Positions 25,286 through 41,014 of a DNA stretch of 64,000 nucleotides are shown piece by piece. The position numbers and the translations under genes are program-made. Every line of letters starts with the position of its first letter. The stretch's first letter is position 1. Below the pieces are notes generated by a model. That model made no database searches. It was not told the DNA's origin and worked only from the letters and a program-made list of their open reading frames with translations. Source of the stretch: Tubiluchus corallicola. Taxonomy: Eukaryota; Priapulida; Priapulimorpha; Priapulimorphida; Tubiluchidae. Location: NCBI GenBank assembly GCA_030141605.1, contig JAQGDQ010000288.1:134621-198620 (forward strand). Direction: 5' to 3'.

Positions 25286-27340
25286 AGTAAAACTACACTG
25301 AGTATTTTACAAATTTCTACTTCTACTTCTCGTTAGAACGACATCATTTGTGATATATTAAACACGATATAAATAGTTAATTAATGAAATAGAATTACAA
25401 CGTGTAGCCTGGCTTCGTCATATGTCACTGGCAGCGCATGTTACATACACATCGTATTACGTACAGTAGTGCAATGTAGCAGCGTGGTGCAAAAACACGT
25501 CTGCACAGACCAACTACCTAGTGACCATTGATGCAATTCGCACGGTAAAAAGACATTACACGTGCCCGTTTATAACTGCAGTAATTATACCTGTCTTTGG
25601 TCGTATTAAAATTGCAAAAATTTCCTGAACATCATAGAAATTGGGTTACGGGTTTACACGACATTCCAGGTCATTTGGAGACTTCGATTACCTGTACTCC
25701 GCCAGCAACAATGTGCGCATGGGTTAATGACCCAGGTCTATTTTGTTAATCATCTATTTTGGCTTGTTACTCTCTTTTGGCAATTTGGATTTGATCTGTA
25801 GGCATATTCAGGCAAAACACGAAATCAAGTCGTAAACAATTAGATCTGAATAACATAGCAGACAGCTGCAGCCGCTGCCCTGCAAAAAACCTACAAAGGC
25901 GTGATCTATTTTAGCGTTACTCCAAGAGATGGCAGCACCAGTTTGTTTACATCCGGGTACTAGTCGTCTAAATAAAATGTTACGTGTCTTAATTTAGTTT
26001 GTTCATAGTTTGTTTGTATAAATTGAATAAATTCCTCCATTTTATATCTTGTCGGCCTTGTTTCATTTGCGTTTGTAAAAGAATAAACGTAGTTTTAGTT
26101 CTCATGTGCTGCCTCTAAAAGGTAATATATTGTAGTTTAAGTTACAATTTGTGATGTTTGTTCTAAATGTTACTAGGGCAGTTGCAGTTTTGTGGAAGCC
26201 TACTTATTCGATTAACTTCATAGGCTCGTAATTCGCGAGTTAGGTAGAAGTGGTGGGCGATACCGCTGATTTCAGGTGATCGCGATTACTGATTACCATC
26301 CGTCAGATCGTTTACCACCAACAGGCAATGATGCTTTCCTCGCAGTACAACAGCAGCAAAGACGGGCTCAATTTTTAATTGCTGAGATAGAGAGCTTCAA
26401 AGTCGGCGTTATTGCTAGGTATCTGGCTAAACTGGTAAAGCCTAATTAAAATCACTGTCTGAAGGGTTAGCTATTGAGCTTTGTGTTTGAGAGTGTTTGG
26501 TGTTTGCATCCGTGATTTTTTCATTTTAAAATTCAAACGCATTTCCATTTTTTTGTATTTCGAAATTTATTGTAAGAGCTTACGACAGTAATCGTTTATA
26601 TTCGATTACTTAAGAAAGTAATTGATACCAGAAACTTATGGACAAGTAGTCGAAGTAATCAATTACTTGTTATCTATTATGCCCACCCCTATTAGATAGC
26701 CTGCAATAAGCCTTTTCACAGTTCCAGTAATTGATCGTAAAAAGGTCAATGGTTAAGTGAACCAGACAACGCATTTTTGTACACTTGACAAAACCTTCCA
26801 ATCCATGCTGTTGTAATAGTAACAGTTTTAACAGCTAGCTAGAACCTTGCCTAATTCATTTTTTCTTGTTCCCAAGCAAGATCCTGCTAGTTGATCTCTC
26901 TCTGCACATATTAATGCATAATTAAGTAAAGTCCACATAAAACAACTGAAGTTACTGAAAGACTGGCAGAAGGCTTTGCTTTACCTACATGTTCTCGCGT
27001 ATAACTTTTCCATGTCACGCTAGGTGAATATTAAGTAGCAAAATACTCTATACATTGATTAAATTTTGGAATAGCTAAATTTCTCTTGAGAATAATCCTT
27101 TTAATTTAGCCCATTTGCTGTTCAGCCTATGTGATGTGTCAAACTTGACAAAACCCGACTAACTCGAAAAAACTCGACAAAATATAAATAATGGAGACTT
27201 TTGGTGTTAGTCCTAAAAACTGCATATTTTGCTTTTTTCATCAGCTACCTATTTGAAATTAAATCATTTCTGCATTTAGGTTTTAATACAGTTAATCAGT
27301 AATGCAGTAATACACTAATTAAGAGATTAACTTCAAACTG
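25286..27340. other. Intergenic, possibly LINE 5' flank
   Basis: About 2 kb upstream (minus sense) of the LINE ORF1 remnant. Part of it may be the 5' UTR of that element, but I see no feature that fixes a boundary. No gene recognised. Confidence 0.5.
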
Positions 27341-27344
27341 TCTC

Positions 27345-27440
27345 GACTACTGGAAGATGCAGTGGTTGAGTGGTTTTAGGCATCTGCAATGTAACCAGAA
27401 GATCCCTCGTTCTAATCCCTTCTGCATTCCATCAGCCTTC
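27345..27440 (+). mobile_element. tRNA-derived SINE with shared tail
   Basis: A tRNA-Ser/Leu-like A box (GTGGTTGAGTGG) and a degraded B box (GTTCTAATCCC) are followed by GCCTTCACTTAATT, the same tail motif as in the SINE at 12300-12415. The element is degenerate and not a working tRNA. It runs into the 64-bp tandem duplication at 27483. Confidence 0.5.
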
Positions 27441-27482
27441 ACTTAATTGTGAGTTTGTATCATCGTTATTAATAATCTTGAT

Positions 27483-27610
27483 TATAAGGTTAAAAGAATT
27501 AATTAATCGTGAACCTCCAAAATTAATTAAAATAAAAAGTTAATCTTATAAGGTTAAAATAATTAATTAATCGTGAACCCCCTAAATTAATTAAAATAAA
27601 AAGTTAATCT
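27483..27610. repeat. 64-bp tandem duplication
   Basis: Two adjacent 64-bp units (27483-27546 and 27547-27610) both start TATAAGGTT and end TTAATCT, with only a few differences (CTCCAA versus CCCCTA, AAGAA versus AATAA). They lie just after the tail of the SINE at 27345. Confidence 0.9.
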
Positions 27611-28076
27611 AAGTAGGTAGAACCTGTCTGTAACACTTCTGTAACTTGAGAGATTTGAAAAGATTGTGTTTTCAATGTATGCACTAGTGGCTGGCTGACT
27701 GCTAATCTACATTTAAGCACTTTAGCTACATGCACTACAATCATATGATTGCAACAAATTCTGTCAGGTATTACTTTATTATATAAAATAAGTAATCTGC
27801 ACCAAACTAAGGTACTACCATAGCAAACAGAGTTTCGAAGCAGCAATAAACTGTGTCGGAATTGCACTATACGTGTTTCTTATGCTTTAGCAAGCAGCTA
27901 CATGTATGGTGAATAACAGGGGAGTTAAGTGCAATAATGTTCCTCTTAATTTGGTGGAATTATTTTTATCATTAAGTAAGATACACCTGAACATACTACT
28001 ATTTCTCCTTACTTTCGCTACTTAGAAATATCGCAGGTACATACGTTTTAATTCTTTCTTTCTCATTCTTTTCTAA

Positions 28077-31843
<3,767 letters not shown>

Positions 31844-32170
31844 ACACCGAGACATGTTTACCACGGGTAACTATTTTGTGGAATATTTGGACTTCGGTTG
31901 CAGGATCATTTTCTTCAAAACACTTTTTTGTGCTAAAAATGGAAAAGTAATTTCTGAAATTCATCAGCGTTTGTCTTTAGTAATTAGGTATCGCATGATG
32001 AAAACGTGAACATTATCAGTCAATATTTACTTTCAGTATTTGCGCTTCTGCATTATCTTTTCTCGTCCATATTCAAACAAGCTCTACTCTATTGCAAAAG
32101 AAATTATAGGTATACTGGCGCTTAATTTAACAAAAAATGTATGTAATTCGTTAGTTTAAACTTGATAGTT

Positions 32171-32320
32171 TTTGAAACAGTAATTCTGAATAAAACGGTC
32201 TGGTAATACTATTTTTGGCAATATCGTTTGCAATTCCATTTATTCTTTGAAACAGCAATTCTTAATGAAATTTTCTCATAATACTATTTTTGCCAATATT
32301 GTTTGCAAAGCCATTTTTAA
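32171..32320. repeat. 75-bp imperfect tandem duplication in SMIM14 3' region
   Basis: Two units of 75 bp both begin TTTGAAACAG. They share AATACTATTTTTG and CAATAT.GTTTGCAA near their ends. An AATAAA at 32189-32194 lies in the first unit only; the second reads AATGAA at that place. Confidence 0.75.
32189..32194 (+). terminator. Candidate polyadenylation signal of SMIM14
   Basis: AATAAA about 346 bp after the SMIM14 stop. Others follow within 350 bp, so the true site is uncertain. Confidence 0.3.
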
Positions 32321-33670
32321 TCTCCCTTCTTGAGCACCGTCAATTATTCTGTTTATAACTCTAAATAGAGTCTAAATATAGAATGTAACTCATTAGTTTT
32401 TAAATGTGCACAAAAGTAATTCCTGTTTTTCATAGAAATTCGTGCTCCTTGACGTATCTAAATGCTAAGTTATTTGACTGGTTGTTTGACATTAATGACA
32501 AATAACTTTAAATAAATAATGCATTTGCAGTATTTTTGAATTTTGAACGTTAGTGCCTTATTATCGTCAAAGAGAAGCTAGTAAAGTATTTAAAAGTCTT
32601 TACAATAGTAAATATTTAATAATTTTTTTGTTGGTATCTAGTGTGTACTATTAAAATTGGGCGGTGGGCATGTGTTATTTCTTTTTAGTTTTTTCAAATG
32701 CTCAATGTATTGCACATCGTGTACTTTACAATCGGATGTATGATGAAACATTGATTACGCTAATTACTTGTTTAAGTGCACGACAAGATTGCAATAATAT
32801 GATTACTTGATTTACCATTGTTACTTTTATTATTTCAAAAACTTTGTAAGATATCCTGATATTATATTTGCAAGTACACATACAGGATTTGGGCATTAGG
32901 GACGCTCACTCTGAATCAGTACGGTATAAGTTAAAAGCGATTAATAAGTTGCATTGTAAACTGTAAAATGATTGCATTCATAGTGGTAGAATATGGTATT
33001 TGGCAAAATTTGTTATTCCAAATTAAGGAGCTCCACTATGTTGATAATTAAAATCTATGCAATTTGGTTGCGTTTTAAGTGTACATGTGCGGCATTGTTT
33101 ACTACAAATATTTGAATAATCTTATCCGTTAGAATTAGTACAAATTAACTGAATACACAATGTACATACCGGTTGCAAAATTGCTTTTTGATGCTTTGTG
33201 ATTGTATATAATAGAAACGACGGTCTTAGTGTCCCGCCGTATGTATGGTTAAATTTTAAAGAATTTTTGGCAATAGTTTTTAAGTCATAGTAGATCTAGC
33301 AGCTAGCTTTATCAAAATTACAAACCATTAATTTGTGCCTGTTTTAAGTTGCTGTAGTCGTGCTTAACTTATTAAAATTTAAGTCACCAAAAAACAAAGA
33401 TCAAACAGTTAATATGTTCTACAAACTAGTATTTAACACTTAGTATTCAGCTAAGTGTGTTTGTTTTTGTTACTTGCTAAGTCAGTGGGTTACCTCTTCA
33501 TACTAATTGGTGGTACGTGTTTTTCACAGTGGTTGAAAGGATGTCAGCTTTATAAACTTAGTTTTAAATTTCAGATTTGCATCATCAGTACATTGCTATG
33601 ATTTTAATTTTAATAGCACTTGTTATAGTAATACTTCAGTCATGGGCATAACGTGCTTTGCAGTTTTTTG

Positions 33671-33778
33671 ATCTGACCTGTTAGTAGATCTTGGTGAAAT
33701 GTTTAATAGATCTGGATTCTTTTTATCTGACCTGTTAATTGATCTTGGTGAAATGTTTAATAGATTTGGATTTTATCA
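33671..33778. repeat. 54-bp tandem duplication
   Basis: ATCTGACCTGTTA begins each unit (33671 and 33725). Both units share GATCTTGGTGAAATG and TTTAATAGAT followed by a T-rich end. It lies in the intergenic region after SMIM14. Confidence 0.85.
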
Positions 33779-33897
33779 TTGTTTGAGTTTGGTTCAAATT
33801 TTATGACTAAATTTTAAACATTGACTCTTTGTTACAGTGTTATTTTTTCAAAATGCATATTGTTTATAGTTATCGTTTCATTAGGCTCAACAAACAG

Positions 33898-34146
33898 TCT
33901 TGGTATTAGTGGTAGTGCTAGTAGTGGTATTAGTAGTAATAAGAATAGTGGTAGTAGCTGTACCAGTAATAGCTTGAGTGGCAGTAGTAGTGGTAGCTAG
34001 TAGTAGCGGTAATAGCAGTAGTAGTAGTAGTAGTGGTGGTAGTAGTAGTAGTAGTAGTAGTTGTAGTAGTAGTAATATTAGTAGTAGTAGTAGTAGTAGC
34101 AGTAGCAGTAGCAGTAGTAGTTGTAGTCGTAGTAGTAGTAGTCGTT
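33898..34146. repeat. AGT/GGT trinucleotide microsatellite
   Basis: About 250 bp of TAG/AGT/GGT triplets. The minus-strand frame reads poly-Leu and is an artefact of the repeat. Confidence 0.95.
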
Positions 34147-34744
34147 GATGATAGGAAATGTTGGTCATGCTAATAAGCATGGTGACAATAATTCTTTTTT
34201 TGGCTATAAGTCTATATAGAACTCACACGAAGATAAAAACTATAAACATAAAGTAACATTTTATTTCCCAAATTCTTATCAACATTGGTCAATTGTTCTG
34301 TATCAGAGGTCCTCAAGAGAGCTTCTCTGCACAATTAATTATTCTGATCATTAATTTTATTAACCACAGAAGTGAACAAATATGAAATTACAGCAGATTT
34401 GTAAATCGTGGTGCCCGTGATTTATTTACACCAAGGTCGCCATCTTGTATTTTGTGATATGTATGCGTATCTATGTGTATGTATGTATAGACACTACAAT
34501 GTAAAATATGCCATATCTCTATGGCAAAAACTCAAAAAATTTCCATACACTTTCAGGATCAGTGTCCATGGATTTAATGTCTTGATGACAATCCCAGAGA
34601 TGTCGATTGGGAATCTCCAACATAGTACAAGTGCATTTAATTTTAATTCAGCAGTATTCAGCAACAAAATGCATGTGTAGAAACAAAATTTACAAGGATT
34701 TGCTGGAGACAGTTAAGTGCTTGAGAATAGTATTAAATCAGAAA

Positions 34745-34842
34745 GTCTGAAAAATTTTGCACCTTCGCTGACACTCAAACTCAAGACCTTATGCTTTCTA
34801 TGCAGTTGTGCTAACCATAATACCATGACTTTTTAGAGACGC
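34745..34842 (-). mobile_element. Degenerate tRNA-derived SINE
   Basis: On the minus strand: ATGGTTAGCAC (A-box-like), AAAGCATAAGG, then GAGTTTGAGTG (degraded B box) and AAATTTTTCA. These are the same order and spacing as the SINEs at 12300 and 34981. Confidence 0.5.
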
Positions 34843-34980
34843 GTAACTTTTTAGATGCAGAAATTTTACTTTGAAAACCCAGTAGATGTCTATGTCACCG
34901 TTGAAGTCGTAGTCTACACTGTATCAAGATATAGTGCAAAATCAATTACATAAACACGCGAAAGCAATACTAAATTAGAA

Positions 34981-35082
34981 CATCTAAAAATCACTTCACT
35001 AGGATTCGAACTCAAAACCTTCTGCTTTCCAGGCAGCTATGTATCGTCTAGATCACAGAAACACTCGCCTTTTCAGAGTCAG
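34981..35082 (-). mobile_element. tRNA-derived SINE
   Basis: On the minus strand: TGATCTAGACG, then AAAGCAGAAGG, then GAGTTCGAATCCTAG. The stretch AAGCAGAAGG plus the B box is shared with 12300-12415. The same orientation as the copy at 34745 suggests serial insertion or a composite. Confidence 0.6.
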
Positions 35083-37020
35083 TCCCTTAACCTTAACCTT
35101 AACCGATGTCATGAATGAGCCCTTCTGAACGAATCACGTGGTATCTAGCGCTTTTAATTTATACTTTAAGAATCAAATTCAGTTTGCTCTGACCAGTTCT
35201 AACAAACAATGCGTTTCAGCTATCAATATTTAAAACTGGAAATTTTCTTGCTTCGCCTCTTCTCGTCGTACCTTGTCTTGCCATATTGTACCTTGTCCTT
35301 ATCACACCTCAATTTATTCTTATCAATTCAAAATCCTAATAGTATAATCCGCACTTTATTGCCAGATACATATACTAATACGATCTGTTAAATAGGTATA
35401 TGTAAGTACAAGTTTTTAGAGCCTCATAATCACATACATTTGAACAACAATGACAATGTGCAATCAAATCAGAATCTTGAAAAAAACAAGTATGTAAGTG
35501 GAGTACCTGAGAAGTAAATTATACTTGCGTAAAGCATCTCGTGTATGTAGAGAAGGGAAGAAAGAGTATGAAAAAAATATTGGAACGTTGAACAGTTTTA
35601 TCTCATATGGTATATTTAATTTTCATACATAAGTTTAAACTCATTTTTTTAAGTTCATGTATATTGGCTTGTCACTGTGTGTTCTACCTTGCAAATTCTT
35701 TTGAACTTTTAATCCTGTAATTTTATAATTGTAATTCAACATATTATATTATATTACACATATTTACCTCACCATCATCGGCTTCATGCCTTCGTTACCT
35801 ACCTCACTGAATCATTTTAGCAACTTATCCTACCTATTAATTATATTATAGTTATAGACGTCAATTATGCAATAATTCTTATTACCAAAGTCAATTTAGG
35901 TTGCATGTTAACTAAAATCTAATACTATCAACAGTTTTCAGTTTTCGCACTTGCTTGAATCCCTTAAACGTGTTATTCGCAAGGTAAAACAAAAGCGCTC
36001 CGTCATCTGTCCTGGAAGTCAGCAAAAAACTATCCTTTCAAGACTGCGCCTGCGCAGAACTTACAGGGAGCAATCATTCCTTGGGCAATAATAAATGTAA
36101 TCATGCTGCCAAAGAGCTTTTAAAACAGATTTAGATTTAGAAAATCGTGGAGACAATACTGGCAGGTGCAAATGTGATTGGTAACGAAAACGGATACATA
36201 GGACTCTCAAGCATTACATAAATGCCCCTCTGCCATAAAAATTTTAATGGGCAAAGCGAAGACTTCACGGGCATTGTGTATTCAACAAAAGTCGGTTAAT
36301 TATTCGGTTTTGTGATGAATAAAAATGCAGTAATAAATAAATGCGCTTGTGTCACGCACAGTCTTGCTAACGACATTAACGATAACAAAGACAAGTATGC
36401 AAAATGAAGTAACGCATTAACGCGGTTAATTAGTTTTCATGTTAATGGAGTTTGTGTCTTAAACTTGGTTCTGTTTTATGAATGGTGTAGCATGCGGATG
36501 CTTAAAAAGCAAAAACGACGAAGTGGTGGTCATTGAAACAGCGAGAAATTTAAGGTTGAAGCTGAAGGTTACGATGATTTCAAATTGTTTACACAAAGTA
36601 CCAAGTTTCTACGTTAAAGGAAAACATTACGTGAGAAAACAGCTCTACATGCCCCAAGTTCATTGATTCTAAAATTAATGGTCTAATCATGAGCTAAATG
36701 CATTGTTTCGGTCACTTTATCGAAATTGATAAAACCTAACTGTTGCTTTCAAATATGTAGTTTCTACTTATGGTTTGACGTTAGCAGCTGAGGTAGAACT
36801 ACCGAACTCTACCGTATAAGTGTTGTTGAATTCGTTGGGTAAAACAATCCTCACTAGCACTGCTCGTTTGATAGTACATAATGGTAAATGGTCTCAATTC
36901 GCAATCTTTAGCAAAATGTGATTATTCTGTTTTGCTGGTTGTTACCATTTTGCTCTACTATAAACCACAAGTTTAATACACAGCCATCTAATAAATTATT
37001 TAGGTCTTCTAGCCACTACA
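35083..37020. other. Intergenic, no gene seen
   Basis: AT-rich sequence upstream of the first GPCR. Three CTTAAC units at 35088-35106 are too short to be telomeric. A 62-codon frame at 36478-36666 has no recognisable homology. Confidence 0.55.
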
Positions 37021-38223
37021 ATGGAGTCCACAAGCCTTGATTCTCAAATTGACATCCAATTTCACAATCTTAGGCGAAATTTTACCGAAAAAAGTCTGAC
37101 TGTCAACGCAGCACACAATGTCTCCGACGAAGAAAAAACCGTTAATCATGTTAGTGCTATTGACATCTCAGTGCTTCAAGATCCAACACTCTACGCTCTC
37201 GCAAGCTTCGTTGTAGCCATGATCATCATGGTTACCAACGCCCTCGTCATAGCGGCGGTAGCTAAATATCCCAAAATGAACACAACGACGAACGTGTTCT
37301 TATCCAGCCTGGCAGCCGTCGATATGACGTTTGGTATCATGACTTTCATCATAACCCTCCTCAAACTCGTAAATGGGCACTATGGTGCTGCGGAATGCAT
37401 TTTTGGCATGTTCATCTTGAGTCTTCTCTCTGTAACAGCTGAATTGATGCTCGTTTTGGTCACTGTTGATCGTTACTTGGCCATTACGAGACCTCTGACG
37501 TATAAGAGAGATCTAACTATGTACCGGACAAAGTTACTTTGTGCAGCATCATGGACTTATGGTTTAGGATATGGTACTTTCGCGTCCATGGTTCTTGGAG
37601 AACGACTGAAGACTACAATAGACGCGGCGTCTCTTACTTGTAATCTTTTTATGCTGAGGCCCGTTTGGTTGGAGATTCTGATCACATGTCATTTTTATTT
37701 TAGTGCTTGTTGGGTTGTATATGCTTACTCAATGATTCTCTTCTTATACCGTGCCAGGCAGAAGAAAGTGGCTGCTTTGGCGATGCGGCTTCATGGACGT
37801 AGAAGTAACATGGCTTCTCAGATGAAAACAACGTGGATTGCGCTGATGGTTGTAACCACAAACATTGTTTGTCTGTCGCCATATTTGCTTTACTCAGCCC
37901 GGATGTTACATTATAGACTGGGACCTAATTTCCGAGGAGAAATACCGTCTTTCGAGAGATTGTGGGGTCGCGCCCTACACTTTAGTTTGGTGATGAACGC
38001 ATGTCTTAATCCACTGATTTACATCTGGAAGAACAGGGACTTCAGGGCTTCCGCGAAAGGTTTGTTAGGTTTAGAGAAATGTGTAAAATCTGACGAGGGA
38101 GTGAATCTAAATTTAGCGAACACGTCTACTCATTTGGGTACAGCTACAGTTAACGTCATTGACAACGCACAGAGATGTCAAAAAGGGAGAGGTGGTACGA
38201 ACCTGATACCAATAGTTATGTAA
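37021..38223 (+). CDS. Class A (rhodopsin-family) GPCR, orphan
   Basis: Single-exon frame of 400 residues with seven hydrophobic helices. Visible landmarks: N-terminal glycosylation sites (NFT, NVS); Asn of TM1 (TNALVI); Asp of TM2 (LAAVDMTFG); the Cys at 3.25 (AECIFG) paired with an ECL2 Cys (LTCNLF); intact DRY (DRYLAITRPL); and NPLIY in TM7, followed by an eighth-helix-like KNRDFR. The TM6 signature reads CLSP instead of CWxP, so the toggle-switch Trp is missing. It resembles the minus-strand receptor at 43777-44991 (shared DRYLAITRPL, QMKTT.LALMV, KN.DFR), so the two are paralogues. The ligand is unknown; amine- or peptide-receptor-like is all that can be said. An AG-ending pyrimidine patch nine bases before the ATG may be a splice acceptor. 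Confidence 0.9.
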   Translation: MESTSLDSQIDIQFHNLRRNFTEKSLTVNAAHNVSDEEKTVNHVSAIDISVLQDPTLYALASFVVAMIIMVTNALVIAAVAKYPKMNTTTNVFLSSLAAVDMTFGIMTFIITLLKLVNGHYGAAECIFGMFILSLLSVTAELMLVLVTVDRYLAITRPLTYKRDLTMYRTKLLCAASWTYGLGYGTFASMVLGERLKTTIDAASLTCNLFMLRPVWLEILITCHFYFSACWVVYAYSMILFLYRARQKKVAALAMRLHGRRSNMASQMKTTWIALMVVTTNIVCLSPYLLYSARMLHYRLGPNFRGEIPSFERLWGRALHFSLVMNACLNPLIYIWKNRDFRASAKGLLGLEKCVKSDEGVNLNLANTSTHLGTATVNVIDNAQRCQKGRGGTNLIPIVM

Positions 38224-39337
38224 ATGTACATCAGTTTAGTGCTTCGTAAGTCAATTATTAGTTTTCTAACTGTTAGAAGAAGCCTAAACATAGAAAAGAT
38301 TAGATTTTAATTTCATTTAATTTAATTTTATGTTATTTCCTAATAGAGAAACCCTCGCTTTTGACCCTCCCATTGCATAATCCGCACAAATTAAAGGCCA
38401 CCTCGAGAAGAAACAGAAAAGGAGAAAGAGAAGGATTGACAAAAAACAGTGACACACCTGAAATACGAATTACCCTAATTCCTGCATGCGTCGATGTTGC
38501 ACACTATGGTATTGGAAGCATTAACTGGTGACGCAGCAGTGATCATATAACTGCAATTATACATATAACTACAACAATATATAAACGCTGTTTTCTTTTT
38601 TCAATTTACATTTTGCGGTCTCCCCTCTACACCCTTTTAACTACCCATGTTTTTTAATCTCATTCTCACAAAATTAACAAGTGACTCACGTCCCGTGATC
38701 AGGTGAGCCAGCCTACAACAAGAGCTCGTTGAGTTAGTGATGGCTCACGATTTTTAAACAAATGTATGTATCGATTCTTTTAGTGCATCTAAAATCTTGC
38801 ATTGATTTGAGAGGAAACTTGCAGTGATGCTATGATGTGGATCCTGAAAATGTCCTGTAATGGCTTGCGTGACGATATTTCGTGAAATGTGCCATTAGGT
38901 TATTCAGTCGGTATGTGAAATTCCACAACTGCAGTAACAGCTACTTCGTCAAAAAAGAGCAGCAGAGGTGACCCGTCTATTGATCACTTTGTTTCTTCAT
39001 ATTTGCAAGCAGAGACACCATGTAAGCTGTGTATTGGGTAGGGAATGTAACTCGTTAAAAAAACAAGTGACAAATTAACTACTGCCTACAGTAAGCTTAT
39101 TAGTAGTCGTCATCCTGTGTAATGATGATAAGAGCTTATTCATTTATCGTAATGCAACTTAATCACAATAGATGGCTCTGCAATTCATAATTGATTTAAG
39201 CCGTTCGACGGACGTTGAAAGATATACGACAGTCTGTATCAAAGAGAGCGCGACAGTAATATATGTATATTTACTTTCTTTATTCGATTATTGTCACATA
39301 TATGCACTCACAAATAAATAGAAATAATATAATAATA
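38224..39337. other. Intergenic, no gene seen
   Basis: Downstream of the first GPCR; probably includes its 3' UTR. No feature recognised. Confidence 0.5.
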
Positions 39338-39544
39338 TTACAATGTCTTTAATGTTTTTCTGAATTCAACAGATAACAGATTTATGTTAAGAACGCTTAA
39401 ATCAAATATTGATGCACCATAACAATGCCCGTACAAGCAAACATTTCGCTGACATTTAGTTTTAGTACTTGTGAATAGTGTTTTAATGTTAAAAATTAAA
39501 TCTGTAATCAATTGTTTAGGAGATAATCTAATTTTTATGTTCAA
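39338..39544 (-). pseudogene. Possible LINE ORF2 C-terminal fragment
   Basis: A 68-codon minus-strand frame contains CQRNVCLYGHCYGASIFDLS and ends FRKTLKTL. It is followed in that sense by an AT-rich tail with AATAAAG near 39275. The Cys/His spacing and the tail resemble ends of CR1/Jockey-type reverse-transcriptase frames, but no reverse-transcriptase motif is present, so this is tentative. Confidence 0.25.
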
Positions 39545-41014
39545 TTTTTTGTGCCACTACTAGGGTTGCCACCACTCCTGCTTCGGCCCGGAGTCCCTGA
39601 AATTTAGTCACACATCCGTAATTCGGTCGGATTTTTGAAAAATCTCGAAATCTTCTTATTTCGATCATTACATTAAAATTTAAGAGGAAATGGACGGAAA
39701 TGCGTCTTGCATGCTATTGAACCGTTGCATAAGGCTAAGCTAATGACTGCGGAATTTTTGTTAAATGAAATAGTAAAATTATTAAATCAAGCTTAAATGA
39801 TTATATGTCTTCTGCATGATGCAAGTATTCTTCCCGTTTAAGTTTACTTCACTTAACATAAACGGTCAACCATTTATCTACGTGAAAAGCAAAAGCCAAT
39901 GCTGGAATACTGATCCGTGATTGGATAAAACACTTGGCCGGCCGGCGCACGCCGTACAAAATAGAACTCATTTCTATTTTAGGGCAGATGTTGTCTTCAT
40001 GGCCACTTCGATAAATTCCGTGTATCACCTTTGATTTGAAATTAATGTATTCTAATTTGGGCGATCATTTTACCACCGCCGACGACGACCGGTTTGTGTA
40101 TTTTGGCGGCCGTGTATCATTGAGTTTGAACCCACGTTCATTGTTGTTTTTGTTTTGGATAATAATCAATGGAGATTTCAACACAGTCGTTTGCATCTGG
40201 TTTTATTTGATGTTTACTAAACCGTCCTGTCATCGTCATCACATCCTGTATTATAAGCTGATTGCTGCTTATCATTATTAAATTTGTACATTACCATCGA
40301 TGAAACTACTTTTTGCGTACTACTTATGTTGATGGTCTAGGTGACGTACATTTTGTGGCGTTTTTGCCATGTATGGGTTTCCGAACCAAAATCGGTACTT
40401 AAATTATAAATGCAATTATAGCGTTTTAAAATTGTGAAGTGTGTTGAGTAAAAAATAAAATTTAACTTAAAGAGTTAAGCGATCTACGTTATCCAAATCA
40501 CTGAGGACCAAAACGCTCTGCACTTCCGTTAAAACTAAAACTAGCCACATATGGAAACTCGGAAATAAAAAAAAATCACTTCTTAACTTCAGATGATGAC
40601 ATTCTGATAGGACGTTCGAAAAAAAGAGTTGCCTACGGATAGAAACATTCTTCTGCAATTTTACAGCAAACTAACAAAACTCCTTCAAAAGTTTGTTACC
40701 TTTGCTTTCAGTTCATTAATTACACAGGAGCAAAGCATCTGAAAGTTTGAAATCAGCGTCTCTGTAGCAAAAACTACAATTTTCAAAGACCTACGTCTTT
40801 TGTAATTACTTTCATCACAGCCTTCGGGCGCTAAGATAAAGTAATCACTAACTAATCACACTTGCCAATCTAAACGTACAAAGGGCTTGCTTTAGGCTGA
40901 AAAATTTACGCGAGATCAGAATCTTTGGCTTCTCTAATCAAAAGAGACAGTAATACTAGTTTGCTCCAATCATTAAAATTTATTTAGTTTGACATAATCA
41001 TTTTTTTCAAATCA
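39545..41014. other. Intergenic, no gene seen
   Basis: Starts with AGGGTTGCCACC at about 39563, a motif often found at ends of DNA transposons, but I found no matching opposite end. Nothing else is recognised. Confidence 0.45.

Noticed and set aside
33887-34180. Poly-Leu minus-strand frame
   Set aside because: Translation of the AGT microsatellite.
35088-35106. Telomere-like CTTAAC units
   Set aside because: Only three units, with nothing comparable around them.
36478-36666. 62-codon plus-strand frame upstream of the first GPCR
   Set aside because: No homology, no splice sites that give a continued frame, and length within chance.
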